A DNA stretch of 56,081 nucleotides. Origin: Pirellulales bacterium. Its GTDB lineage: Bacteria > Planctomycetota > Planctomycetia > Pirellulales > JAICIG01. Made by a program: the position numbers and the translations under genes. Shown here piece after piece: positions 14,482-24,004 of the stretch (its first letter is position 1; each line of letters begins with the position of its first letter). Where the stretch lies: the NCBI GenBank assembly GCA_025924495.1, contig JAICIG010000001.1:1-56081 (forward strand). Direction: 5' to 3'. Under the pieces are notes generated by a model that did not search any database, was not told the origin of the DNA, and worked only from the letters and a program-made list of their open reading frames with translations.

Positions 14482-17400
14482 GTGATCTCGCGATTCTTCA
14501 TCGATCGACCGATCTTTGCCGCGGTGATTTCCATCGTGGTGACGCTGGCGGGCGCGATCGCGATGTTCGCCTTGCCGATCACTCAGTACCCGCAAATTAC
14601 GCCGCCGACCGTGCAGGTGACGGTGGCCTACCCCGGCGCCAGCGCTCAAGTACTGGCGGATACGGTGGCCGCGCCGATCGAACAGCAGGTCAACGGCGTC
14701 CAGAACATGCTCTACATGTCGTCGCAGTCGGCCAACGACGGCACGTACACGTTGACCGTCACATTCGAGCTCGGGTCCGACTTAAATACAGCGCTCGTGA
14801 TGGTGCAGAACCGCGTGGCGCTCGCCATGCCGCAACTGCCCGAGTCGGTGCAGCGGCAAGGGCTGACCATCAAGAAGAAATCGCCTGATATCCTGCTGGT
14901 AATTAACTTTTATTCCCCCGACGGCCGCTACGACGACTTGTATCTAAGCAACTATGCGACGATCAACGTCAAAGACGAGATTTTCCGACTGGAAGGCGTT
15001 TCAGACATCGTGATTCTGGGCCAGCGCGATTACAGTATTCGATCCTGGCTCGATCCCGAATTGCTCGCTTCACGAAACATCTTGGCCAGCGAAGCGGCCC
15101 TGGCAATTCAGACTCAAAGCGTGCAAATGCCGGGCGGCCAGATCGGGCAACCACCGCAAAGACGCTCGCCAGCATTTCAACAACCGCTGAGCGCGCTCGA
15201 TCGCTTGAACAAGCCTGAACAATTCGGCGAAATCATTCTCAAATCGAGCTTGGGCGGTCCCAAGCACGACATTCCGCAATTCGTGCGATTGCGCGACGTC
15301 GCGCGCGTCGAATTAGGAGCGCAGAACTACAATCTCTCCTGCCGACTCGACGGCAAACCCTCGGCGGGGCTCGCCGTGTTCCAATTGCCCGGCACCAACG
15401 CATTGGACGTGGCAGACCGGGTTCGCGCCAAGATGAACGAGCTCGAGCGGCGGTTTCCGGAAGGCATCGACTATGAAGTCGCCTACGATACCACCCCTTT
15501 CGTGCGAGAGTCAGTGCACGACGTCGTGAAAACGTTGCTGGAAGCGGTTGTGCTCGTGGCCCTCGTGGTCTTGGCTTTCTTGCAGAGCTGGCGCGCGACC
15601 TTGATTCCGCTTATCGCCGTGCCTGTGGCGATCGTCGGCACGTTTGCCGTGATGGCCGCACTCGGCTTCAGCCTGAACAACATTTCGTTGCTCGGCCTGG
15701 TGTTGGCGATCAGCATCGTGGTCGACGACGCGATTGTCGTCGTCGAGAACGTGGAGCGCTGGCTCCATCATGGGCTCGCGCCTCGCGAGGCGGCGATTAA
15801 GGCGATGGATGAAGTCACCGGGCCTGTGATTGCCGTGGCCCTGGTGCTGTGCGCGGTGTTTGTTCCCTGCGCGTTCATCAGCGGCATCACGGGGCAATTC
15901 TTCCGGCAATTCGCGGTGACGATTGCCGCCTCGACCGTGATCTCGGCGGTCAACTCATTGACGCTCAGCCCGGCCCTGGCGGCGCTCCTGCTGCAAGAAC
16001 GCGGGGCGCGCCGCGATCCGCTCGGGTGGCTGTTGCACATCAGCTTGGGATGGTTCTTTCGCTTGTTCAACGTCGCGTTCGAAGCCAGCAATTCGTTGTA
16101 TACGAAGCTGGTTGGCTGGACGCTGCGCGCCAGCGTGCTGGGCTTGCTCGTTTACTGCGGACTGCTGGCGCTGACCTATTGGGGCTTCAACAAGCTGCCG
16201 CTCGGCTTCATACCTCAGCAGGATATGGGCCGTTTGATCGTTAACGTGCAGCTGCCCGATTCGGCCTCGGTCGAGCGCACGGATGAAGTGCTTCAGCGGC
16301 TGGAAAAGATGTTCCGTGAGACGCAGGGCATTCGCCATGTGGTCACCATTTCCGGCATGTCATTCTTGCTTTCGGCGAATAGCTCGAACTTCGGGTCGAT
16401 GTTCGTAATCCTCGACGATTTTGCTGAGCGACGCACCCCGGAGTTGCGCGCCGACGCGATCATGGCCCAACTGCGGCAGCGTTTGGCCAAGGAGATGAAA
16501 GATGCCGCCGTCGGCGTCTTCGGCGCCTCGCCAGTGCCCGGTCTTGGGGTTGCCGGCGGATTCAAACTGATGGTCGAAGACCGCGGCTCGCTGGGGTTGC
16601 CCGCCCTGCAGACGCAAACCGACAACCTGGTGCAAAAGATCGGCGCCGAGCCGGGCATGGTCGGCGTGTTTACGCTGTTCCGTTCCAATACGCCCCAGCT
16701 TTACATGGACATTGATCGCACTAAGGTCAAGTCGATGGGCATCTCGCTCAACGACGTCAATCAGACGTTGCAGATTTACTTGGGCTCGTATTACGTCAAT
16801 AGCTTCAACGACTTTGGACGTTTCTGGCAGGTTAACGCACAGGCGGCGGGAGGCTTTCGCAATCGCGTCGAAGACATCAATTTGCTCAAAGTTCGCAACT
16901 TGGCCGGCAAGATGGTTCCGCTTGGCACGCTGGTCGAGATGAAAGAAATCAGCGGCCCGGTGATGGTCGTGCGGTACAATCTATACAACGCGGCGCCGAT
17001 CAACGGCAATATGCTGCCCGGCGTCAGTTCGGGAGCGGCGATTGATCGGATTGAGGACGTCGTCGAGACGAATCTGCCCCGCGCCATGAAGACCGAATGG
17101 ACCGAGCTGACCTACATGCAAATCCGGGCCGGCAACACGGCAATGTATGTCTTCGCCCTGTCGGTTGTCTTCGTTTTTTTGGCGCTGGCGGCGCTGTACG
17201 AGAGCTGGACGCTGCCGTTGGCGGTGATCCTCGTCGTGCCGATGTGCCTGCTGTGTTCCATCGCCGGAGTGGCGCTGGCGCGCACGGCCATTAATATCTT
17301 CGTGCAAATCGGCTTCGTGGTGTTGGTGGGCCTGGCCTGTAAGAACGCCATCTTAATCGTCGAATTCGCCAAACAATTGCGAGAAGAAGGGAAGCCGCTC

Positions 17401-17916
17401 GCCGATGCGACGCGCGAGGCGTCGCATTTGCGATTGCGACCAATCTTGATGACCTCGTTCGCCTTTGTTTTCGGCGTGATTCCGCTAGTGCTGGCCCGTG
17501 GCGCCGGAGCCGAGATGCGGCAATCGCTCGGCGCGGCCGTGTTCAGCGGCATGCTCGGCGTGACATTTTTCGGCGTGTTTCTTACGCCGCTATTTTTCTA
17601 CTGCATTGAGTGGGTCGGCGAGCGGCGAATGTTCAGCGGGCCGGCGGCGCGATGGCTCGGCTCGACGGTGTTTGGCGGCGCAGCAGGACTGGTCCTGGGG
17701 TGGCTGGCCTGGAAAGTCGGCTTCCCGCACTTGCCCTGGGCCCTCCTGGGCGGTTTTCTCATCGGCGTGTTTGCGGCCGTGCTGGTGCAACAGGGACGCA
17801 GTCTGCTCAACCGCCGAACCGCGGCGCGCGAGGAAGTGGCGGCGGAAACAGAAGCTGAGGCCCGAGGCCGCAGCGACCGCCAGGATTCATCAGGCGCCTC
17901 GGAGGGACCGCCGTGA
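14482..17916 (+). CDS. RND efflux pump 1 (HAE1/AcrB family) with C-terminal extension
   Basis: A 1144-residue inner-membrane proton-driven exporter. The N-terminus ISRFFIDRPIFAAVISIVV is the family's TM1. The proton-relay pair D415-D416 (IVVDDAIVVVENV, TM4) and K954 (GLACKNAILIVEFAK, TM10) are intact, and the porter domain motifs are complete. The core ends near residue 1050; the last 95 residues add two further hydrophobic segments (GGAAGLVLGWLAWKVG and ALLGGFLIGVFAAVLV) and a charged tail, which ordinary AcrB proteins lack. The start is GTG 14482. The stop overlaps the next pump's start (GTGA), so the two pumps are made together and may form hetero-trimers as MdtB/MdtC do. Confidence 0.93.
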   Translation: MISRFFIDRPIFAAVISIVVTLAGAIAMFALPITQYPQITPPTVQVTVAYPGASAQVLADTVAAPIEQQVNGVQNMLYMSSQSANDGTYTLTVTFELGSDLNTALVMVQNRVALAMPQLPESVQRQGLTIKKKSPDILLVINFYSPDGRYDDLYLSNYATINVKDEIFRLEGVSDIVILGQRDYSIRSWLDPELLASRNILASEAALAIQTQSVQMPGGQIGQPPQRRSPAFQQPLSALDRLNKPEQFGEIILKSSLGGPKHDIPQFVRLRDVARVELGAQNYNLSCRLDGKPSAGLAVFQLPGTNALDVADRVRAKMNELERRFPEGIDYEVAYDTTPFVRESVHDVVKTLLEAVVLVALVVLAFLQSWRATLIPLIAVPVAIVGTFAVMAALGFSLNNISLLGLVLAISIVVDDAIVVVENVERWLHHGLAPREAAIKAMDEVTGPVIAVALVLCAVFVPCAFISGITGQFFRQFAVTIAASTVISAVNSLTLSPALAALLLQERGARRDPLGWLLHISLGWFFRLFNVAFEASNSLYTKLVGWTLRASVLGLLVYCGLLALTYWGFNKLPLGFIPQQDMGRLIVNVQLPDSASVERTDEVLQRLEKMFRETQGIRHVVTISGMSFLLSANSSNFGSMFVILDDFAERRTPELRADAIMAQLRQRLAKEMKDAAVGVFGASPVPGLGVAGGFKLMVEDRGSLGLPALQTQTDNLVQKIGAEPGMVGVFTLFRSNTPQLYMDIDRTKVKSMGISLNDVNQTLQIYLGSYYVNSFNDFGRFWQVNAQAAGGFRNRVEDINLLKVRNLAGKMVPLGTLVEMKEISGPVMVVRYNLYNAAPINGNMLPGVSSGAAIDRIEDVVETNLPRAMKTEWTELTYMQIRAGNTAMYVFALSVVFVFLALAALYESWTLPLAVILVVPMCLLCSIAGVALARTAINIFVQIGFVVLVGLACKNAILIVEFAKQLREEGKPLADATREASHLRLRPILMTSFAFVFGVIPLVLARGAGAEMRQSLGAAVFSGMLGVTFFGVFLTPLFFYCIEWVGERRMFSGPAARWLGSTVFGGAAGLVLGWLAWKVGFPHLPWALLGGFLIGVFAAVLVQQGRSLLNRRTAAREEVAAETEAEARGRSDRQDSSGASEGPP

Positions 17917-20900
17917 TATCGCACTTTTTTATCGATCGCCCCATCTTCGCCTCGGTGCTGTCGATTGTGTTCGTCATCGCCGGCGGCGTCGCAGTGTTCT
18001 CGCTGCCCGTCGCGCAGTATCCGGAGGTGACGCCGCCGACCGTGCTGGTCACGGCCCTGTATCCGGGAGCCAACGCCGAAACCGTGCGAGATACGATCGC
18101 AGCCCCCATCGAACAGCAGGTGAGCGGCGTCGAGAACATGATGTACATGTCGTCGCAATGCACGAACGACGGCATGTATGCCCTCACGATCACCTTCAAG
18201 CTGGGCATGAGCTCCGACATGGCCCAGGTGCTGGTTCAAAACCGGGTCTCGCTGGCCGAGCCGGTGATTCCGCCGCTGGTGCAACGTGAAGGCATCAGCG
18301 TCAAGAAGATGTCGCCCAGCACGTTGATGATCGTCAATCTGGTCTCGCCCGACCGCCGCTACGACGATATCTATTTAAGCAACTACGCCACGATCCAGAT
18401 CAAAGACGAGTTGGGCCGCTTGCCCGGCGTGGCGAACGTGGGCTACATGGGGCAGCGCGACTACAGCATGCGAGCATGGCTCGATCCGGAAAAGCTCGCC
18501 TCGCTCGGGCTGTCGGCGGCCGACGTGACGCTGGCTTTGGAAGAGCAAAACATTCAAGTTGCCGCCGGCCAGATCGGTCAACCGCCGGCGCCCACGGGCC
18601 AACAATTCCAACTGACCATCAATACGCTGGGCCGGCTGATGGAGCCGGAACAGTTCGAACAGGTGATTCTCAAAGTCAATCAGACCGGCGCTTACGGTCA
18701 GGTGTCGAGCGTCGTGCGGTTGCGCGATGTGGCGCGCATTGAGCTGGGCTCGCAGCAATACGATCAGTCGTGCACGCTCGACGGCCAGCCGTCGGTGGCG
18801 CTGTCGATCTATCAGTTGCCGGGCTCGAACGCGCTGCAGACGGCGCGCGGGGTATACGCCAAGATGGAAGAGCTCAAGACGCGGTTCCCCGAAGGCCTCG
18901 ACTACCGCATCGTTTACGACACGACCCCTTTCATTCGCGAATCGATCACGGAAGTATTCAAGACGCTGCGAGACGCCGTGATTCTGGTGGCCATCGTCGT
19001 GCTGGCGTTCTTACAGAACTGGCGTGCGGCAATCATTCCGTTGATCGCCGTTCCGGTCGCGATTATCGGCGCCATCGCAGTCATGGCCGCCTTCGGCTTC
19101 AGCCTGAACAATATCTCTCTGTTTGGACTGGTGCTGGCGATTGGCATCGTCGTCGACGATGCGATCGTCGTCGTCGAAAATGTCGAACGTTGGCTGGAAC
19201 ATGGAGCGACGCCGCGCGAAGCGGCCCGCCGTGCCATGGATGAGGTCACGGGACCGGTGATTGCCGTGGCCCTGGTGCTGTGCGCGGTGTTTGTGCCGGC
19301 CGCCTTCATTGGCGGAATCACGGGGCAGTTTTTCCGGCAGTTCGCCGTGACGATTGCCGTCTCCACGGTGATCTCGGCATTTAATTCGCTCACGCTCAGC
19401 CCCGCGCTCGCCGCCATTCTGCTCAAACCTCGCGGCGCAGCGCGCGATCCGTTGGCCTGGCTGCTCGATATGACGCTCGGTTGGTTTTTCTGGATTTTCA
19501 ACCGCAGCTTCACGGCGAGTACGAACGCCTACACGCGCGTCGTCGGCGGCATGCTGCGCGCTAGCGCGGTGGTGCTACTGCTCTACGGCGGGCTGCTGTT
19601 CGTGACCTACTGGGAATTCAATCGCCTGCCCGAAGGCTTCATTCCGCAGCAGGACAAAGGCTATTTGCTGGTCAATGTGCAACTGCCGGACTCCGCCTCG
19701 GTGGAACGAACTCAGCAGGTGATGGCGCGCATCGAGAAGATGGCTCGCGAAATTCCGGCGGTGCAGCACACCGTAGGCATTTCCGGTCAATCCCTGCTCT
19801 TGAACGCTAACGCCCCGAACCTGGGTTCGATGTACGTGATGTTAAAAGAGTTCGCCGAGCGGCCGGGCATTTCGGGCGACGACGTGGCGCGCCAGTTGCG
19901 CCAGCGCTGCCGTGGCGAGATCCTCGAAGCGCTGGTCACCGTGTTCGGCGCTCCGCCCGTGGAAGGATTGGGCACGACGGGCGGCTTCAAGTTTATTGTC
20001 GAAGACCGCGGCAACCTCGGCCTGCAAGCATTGCAGAAGGCCAGCGACGAGATGGTCGCCGCCGGGAATGGGACGCCCGGCCTGAGCGGCATGTTCAGCG
20101 GCTCGCGAGCCGACGCGCCATGGCTGTATCTCGACATCGATCGCAGCAAGTGCTTGGCCCTGGGCGTGCCGCTGAGCGAAGTGTTCACCGTCTTGCAGGT
20201 CTATTTGGGCTCGTATTACGTAAACAACTTCAATGAGTTCGGCCGCTCCTGGCAGGTCAATATTCAGGCCGACAGGCGGTTCCGCGATCGCATCGAAGAG
20301 ATCAAACTGCTCAGGGTCCGCACCCGACTCGGAGACATGGCGCCGCTGGGAACGATCCTCGAGGTGCGCGACTCGAGCGGTCCTTCGCTGATCATGCGTT
20401 ACAACATGTACTCGGCCGCCGCCATCAACGGCGACATTGCGCCGGGCGGCAGTTCGGGACAGGCGATTGCCTCAATGCAACAGATCGCCGCGGAGAAGCT
20501 GCCGCAATCGATGGCCTACGATTGGACTGAGCTGACCTTCATGCAACTGCAGGCCGGCAGCACGGCGACGTACGTCTTCGCCCTGGGCGTGGTGTTCGTG
20601 TTTCTGGTACTGGCCGCGCAGTACGAAAGCTGGAAACTGCCATTGGCCGTGATTCTGGTCGTGCCCATGTGCCTGCTTTGTTCGGCGATTGGCATCGATC
20701 TGGCTGGCATGTCGGAGAACATATTTACGCAGATCGGGCTCGTGGTGCTGGTCGGCCTGGCCAGCAAAAATGCGATTCTGATTGTTGAGTTCGCCAAGCT
20801 GCAGCAAGAACAGGGCGTGCCGCTGCGCGAAGCTGTATTGGAAGCGTGCCGGCTGCGTTTGCGACCGATTCTGATGACGTCGTTCGCCTTCATTCTGGGC

Positions 20901-21110
20901 GTCTTGCCGCTGGTGATCGCCCATGGGGCCGGCGCCGAAATGCGCCAAACGTTAGGCATGGCGGTGTTCAGCGGCATGCTGGGCGTCACGATTTTCGGCG
21001 TCTTTTTGACTCCCGTCTTCTATTACGTCATTCAGTGGTTCGGTCCCGCGTCACGAACCTCCGCTCCGTTGGCAATGGAGCGACCGCCCCAGCCGCCGCC
21101 GAGCAGTTGA
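17913..21110 (+). CDS. RND efflux pump 2 (HAE1/AcrB family)
   Basis: A 1065-residue pump of standard AcrB length. D415-D416 in TM4 and K952 in TM10 are present, as are SHFFIDRPIFASVLSIV at the N-terminus and the WQVNIQA porter motif. It starts with GTG overlapping the stop of pump 1. Of the four pumps it is the only one with neither an inserted nor an appended membrane segment. It shares long identical blocks with pump 1, for example around the TM4 motif, consistent with tandem duplication. It ends with a short Pro-rich tail. Confidence 0.93.
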   Translation: MISHFFIDRPIFASVLSIVFVIAGGVAVFSLPVAQYPEVTPPTVLVTALYPGANAETVRDTIAAPIEQQVSGVENMMYMSSQCTNDGMYALTITFKLGMSSDMAQVLVQNRVSLAEPVIPPLVQREGISVKKMSPSTLMIVNLVSPDRRYDDIYLSNYATIQIKDELGRLPGVANVGYMGQRDYSMRAWLDPEKLASLGLSAADVTLALEEQNIQVAAGQIGQPPAPTGQQFQLTINTLGRLMEPEQFEQVILKVNQTGAYGQVSSVVRLRDVARIELGSQQYDQSCTLDGQPSVALSIYQLPGSNALQTARGVYAKMEELKTRFPEGLDYRIVYDTTPFIRESITEVFKTLRDAVILVAIVVLAFLQNWRAAIIPLIAVPVAIIGAIAVMAAFGFSLNNISLFGLVLAIGIVVDDAIVVVENVERWLEHGATPREAARRAMDEVTGPVIAVALVLCAVFVPAAFIGGITGQFFRQFAVTIAVSTVISAFNSLTLSPALAAILLKPRGAARDPLAWLLDMTLGWFFWIFNRSFTASTNAYTRVVGGMLRASAVVLLLYGGLLFVTYWEFNRLPEGFIPQQDKGYLLVNVQLPDSASVERTQQVMARIEKMAREIPAVQHTVGISGQSLLLNANAPNLGSMYVMLKEFAERPGISGDDVARQLRQRCRGEILEALVTVFGAPPVEGLGTTGGFKFIVEDRGNLGLQALQKASDEMVAAGNGTPGLSGMFSGSRADAPWLYLDIDRSKCLALGVPLSEVFTVLQVYLGSYYVNNFNEFGRSWQVNIQADRRFRDRIEEIKLLRVRTRLGDMAPLGTILEVRDSSGPSLIMRYNMYSAAAINGDIAPGGSSGQAIASMQQIAAEKLPQSMAYDWTELTFMQLQAGSTATYVFALGVVFVFLVLAAQYESWKLPLAVILVVPMCLLCSAIGIDLAGMSENIFTQIGLVVLVGLASKNAILIVEFAKLQQEQGVPLREAVLEACRLRLRPILMTSFAFILGVLPLVIAHGAGAEMRQTLGMAVFSGMLGVTIFGVFLTPVFYYVIQWFGPASRTSAPLAMERPPQPPPSS

Positions 21111-21316
21111 TTGTATCGAGCTTGTTCAGCAGGCCCTTCTCAAGGCTCGCGCGTCACGGTTCAGCTCGGCCGGCGGCGACTTGTCCAGAGCAAGTTACTT
21201 TTCATTAAGAAACGCAGAATCTCCGCGCCATTCGGTCTCGCCCCCCGTAGTATTGGCATGCAAAGCGTCGGCCCAATGGCGAGACCGACGATCCCCCGAC
21301 CTTGAGGAGACGCGTC

Positions 21317-21802
21317 ATGCGGTCACGATGGTTGGCAGTTGCAGCAACATTGGCGTTGACGACCTTGGCGAGTCCCGAGGCGCGGGCCCAGCAGCGCGGT
21401 TACTTCTCGCGGCTCAATACCTACACGATTAATGTGGGGGCGGCTAATTTGGGGGCAGCGCCAGGCGCGTTGAACGGTCCGAATTTCGCGGCGGGATCGC
21501 TGCCGGGAGCTGCCAATGGCAGCTTCATGGTCGGCTCGATGATGGGCGGCTATTCGATGCCGTCGGCTTACTCCGGCGTCGGCGGCTACGCGATGCCATC
21601 GGGATATGCTGGCTATCCCGCGAATGTTGCCTGGCAAGGTTACCAGCCGGGCGTGCCGACGGGCGCCATGTTTTACCCAGGGTATAGGGGCTACCGCGGC
21701 TACGCGTATTTGAGCTACGGGCGGGGCAGGACCTTTGGCGCCTACCCGCCTCGCTTTTACCCGACTTACCAGCCGCGGCCGTTCGGTCGGTTCGATCGCT
21801 AG
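21317..21802 (+). CDS. Small secreted Gly/Tyr/Pro-rich protein
   Basis: A 161-residue protein with a signal peptide (cleavage likely after EARAQ, about residue 26). The mature part is low in charge, with many GYSMPSAYSG, GYAMPSGYAGYP and YRGYRGYAY elements, then an Arg/Pro/Tyr-rich end (RGRTFGAYPPRFYPTYQPRPFGR). Such composition suggests a disordered envelope or surface component; no family is recognised. GAGGAG precedes ATG 21317. It is placed between the two pump sets and may be co-regulated with them. Confidence 0.6.
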   Translation: MRSRWLAVAATLALTTLASPEARAQQRGYFSRLNTYTINVGAANLGAAPGALNGPNFAAGSLPGAANGSFMVGSMMGGYSMPSAYSGVGGYAMPSGYAGYPANVAWQGYQPGVPTGAMFYPGYRGYRGYAYLSYGRGRTFGAYPPRFYPTYQPRPFGRFDR

Positions 21803-21982
21803 CTACCCGGCCGCGGCGGCCAGCCGGCGTTCCGAGAGACCGAGGGCGCGCCGGCTCGGCTTGGTTCATAACTTGTCTCATGGCTGTACTTTAGCGGCGC
21901 ATGGCACAATGCCATGTTCCGTCATCTCGGGCGGCACTCTGCGGATTGACAGCATGCGGTCAGATGTCTAAGCTTGAACAGA

Positions 21983-21996
21983 ACTGACTGGTCAGT
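21983..21996. promoter_or_regulatory. Palindromic operator in front of the TetR gene
   Basis: ACTGAC-TG-GTCAGT forms two perfect 6-nt half sites, 28 nt before the TetR start codon. Such TGAC/GTCA palindromes are common TetR-family operators, so autorepression is likely, and repression of the downstream adaptor-pump genes follows if they share this promoter. Confidence 0.65.
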
Positions 21997-22024
21997 CCGC
22001 CCCTTTCCGCCCGAGACCGTGGAC

Positions 22025-22675
22025 ATGAAATCCGCTGCCAAAACCACCGCACGATCGACGCGTGAAAGCGCGCATGCGGCGGACCGTCGCGAGGAGATCC
22101 TCGAGGCTGCCACCCGGCTGTTCGCCCAGCATGGCTATGCCAACACCGACACGCAACGGCTGGCCGACGAGCTGCGGGTCGGCAAGGGGACCTTGTACCG
22201 CTATTTCGCCAGTAAGAGCGACTTGTTCCTGGCAGCAGTCGATCGCGGCATGCGGAAGCTGTGCGAGCATATTGAAGCCAGCATCGCCGAGATTGAAGAT
22301 CCGCCCGAGCGCATTTCCCAGGTCGTCTACGCCTATTTAGGTTTCTTTGCAGACCACCCCGAGCTGGTGGAACTGCTAATCCATGAACGGTCCCAATTCA
22401 AGGACCGCAAGAAACCGACCTACTTCGAGCATCGCGAGGCGAACCGAGAGCACCTGCGGACGCTCTATCGGTCATATATCACCGAGGGGCAAATCCGCGA
22501 CATGCCCGTCGACCGCATTCTCGACGTGCTGGGCGATCTGCTCTACGGCACGATGTTCACCAATTATTTTTCAGGCCGACAAAAGTCGGTCGAAGCGCAG
22601 GCTCGTGACATTCTCGATGTCGTGTTTCACGGCATCCTCAGCGACGTGGGCAGACGCCGGCGTCCGCCGGAGTAG
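22025..22675 (+). CDS. TetR/AcrR-family transcriptional repressor
   Basis: A 216-residue regulator. Residues about 17-65 form the TetR helix-turn-helix (RREEILEAATRLFAQHGYANTDTQRLADELRVGKG then TLYRYFASKSDLF, given here in two parts). The C-terminal ligand domain is about 140 residues long (DLLYGTMFTNYFSG). ATG 22025 is preferred; GTG 22019 is possible. It is directly followed, 35 nt later, by an RND adaptor and two pumps on the same strand, and preceded by a palindrome. The layout matches a repressor that releases its own efflux operon when a substrate binds. Confidence 0.9.
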   Translation: MKSAAKTTARSTRESAHAADRREEILEAATRLFAQHGYANTDTQRLADELRVGKGTLYRYFASKSDLFLAAVDRGMRKLCEHIEASIAEIEDPPERISQVVYAYLGFFADHPELVELLIHERSQFKDRKKPTYFEHREANREHLRTLYRSYITEGQIRDMPVDRILDVLGDLLYGTMFTNYFSGRQKSVEAQARDILDVVFHGILSDVGRRRRPPE

Positions 22676-22710
22676 GCGCCGGCCAGATCGTTCTACTGGA
22701 GTAACGCACC

Positions 22711-23913
22711 GTGATTCGCTTATTGCCAAATCAATGGCCATGGTTGGCGATCCTGGCTTGTCTGACAGCCGCAGGCTGCCACAAGGCCGCTGCCACTCCG
22801 CCGCCGCCGAAGACGCCCGAAGTGATTGTCGCTTTGCCGGTTTATGAAGACATCACCGATCATGAGGACTTCACAGGCCAGACGGAAGCCGTCAAGTCGA
22901 TCGAGATTCGCGCCCGCGTGACAGGCTATCTCAAGTCGGTCAACTTTCAACACGGCGCCGAAGTGGAAGAAGGCGAACTGCTGTTTGAAATCGATCCGCC
23001 TCACTACCAGGCAGAGTTCGATCGCAATGAAGGCGCGGTGGCCCAGGCGGAAGCTCGCCTGAAGCGGCTGCAAGCCGACTACGCACGGGCCGAAGGCCTG
23101 CATCCGACGGGCGTCATCACCAAAGAGCAGTTCGACCTGGTATCGGGCGATCTGGCCGAGGCCGAGGCGACGCTTAAATCGGCCAAGGCCGCTTTGAAAA
23201 TCGCGCGCGTCAATCTTAATTACTGCACGATCAAAGCGCCGATTTCGGGGCGACTCAGCCGGCCTTTGATCGACCCCGGCAATCTCGCCATCAGCAACGA
23301 GACGGTCCTGACTCGGATCGTCTCGCAAGACCCGATGTATGTCTATTTCGATATCGACGAGCGCACCATGCTTCGGCTGCGGCGCCTGGAAGGGGCCGCT
23401 CCGATCCAAGAGTCCAGCATGCCCGTGTTGATGGGCCTGGCCGACGAGGAGGGCTATCCACATCAAGGTCAACTGAACTTCGAAGATAATCGCTTAGACC
23501 CCAGCACCGGTACGCTCCGCATCCGCGGAGTGTTTCCCAATCCTGATCGGCTGCTGTCGCCGGGTCTGTTCGTTCGGGTCCGCGTGCCGATTGGCGAGCC
23601 GTACCGGGCCTTGCTGGTGCCGGAGCCTGCCTTGGGCGCCGACCAGGGGCAGAAGTTTATCTATGTGGTCGACGACAAAAATGAAGTCTCCTACCGACGA
23701 GTCCAGGTGGGCCGACTGCACGGCCAATGGCGCGTGGTCACCGAGGGCGTCTCGCCCGGCGAGCGGGTCGTCGTCAGTGGATTGCAACGAGTGCGCCCCG
23801 GCGCCAAGGTCGAACCGAAGCTGACAGAGATGGAAAGAACCGCCTCGACGTCGCAGTTCAACTTTACGAAGAGCGAGAACGTCGCCGCCAAACCGGCGGA
23901 CGGCGGAGAATAG
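22711..23913 (+). CDS. RND efflux periplasmic adaptor lipoprotein (pump set 2)
   Basis: A 400-residue membrane fusion protein with lipobox LTAAGC (lipidated C23), a Pro-rich linker (PPPPKTP), a lipoyl half (DHEDFTGQTEAVKSIEIRARVTGYL), a long alpha hairpin rich in Ala/Glu/Lys, a second lipoyl half (IKAPISGRLSRPLIDPGNL) and a beta barrel (DRLLSPGLFVRVRVPIGEP). It starts with GTG 22711 after TGGAG. It shares the order and many motifs of the adaptor at 13059 but lacks that protein's charged tail. It lies in one operon with TetR and pumps 3 and 4. Confidence 0.91.
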   Translation: MIRLLPNQWPWLAILACLTAAGCHKAAATPPPPKTPEVIVALPVYEDITDHEDFTGQTEAVKSIEIRARVTGYLKSVNFQHGAEVEEGELLFEIDPPHYQAEFDRNEGAVAQAEARLKRLQADYARAEGLHPTGVITKEQFDLVSGDLAEAEATLKSAKAALKIARVNLNYCTIKAPISGRLSRPLIDPGNLAISNETVLTRIVSQDPMYVYFDIDERTMLRLRRLEGAAPIQESSMPVLMGLADEEGYPHQGQLNFEDNRLDPSTGTLRIRGVFPNPDRLLSPGLFVRVRVPIGEPYRALLVPEPALGADQGQKFIYVVDDKNEVSYRRVQVGRLHGQWRVVTEGVSPGERVVVSGLQRVRPGAKVEPKLTEMERTASTSQFNFTKSENVAAKPADGGE

Positions 23914-24004
23914 ATTCGGCGTTGCGGGCTGCAACGTTCGACGCCGACAGGAAGCCGGTATCGGACGGAACAACGAACACCTTCGTTCCAGGGATTGAAC
24001 CACC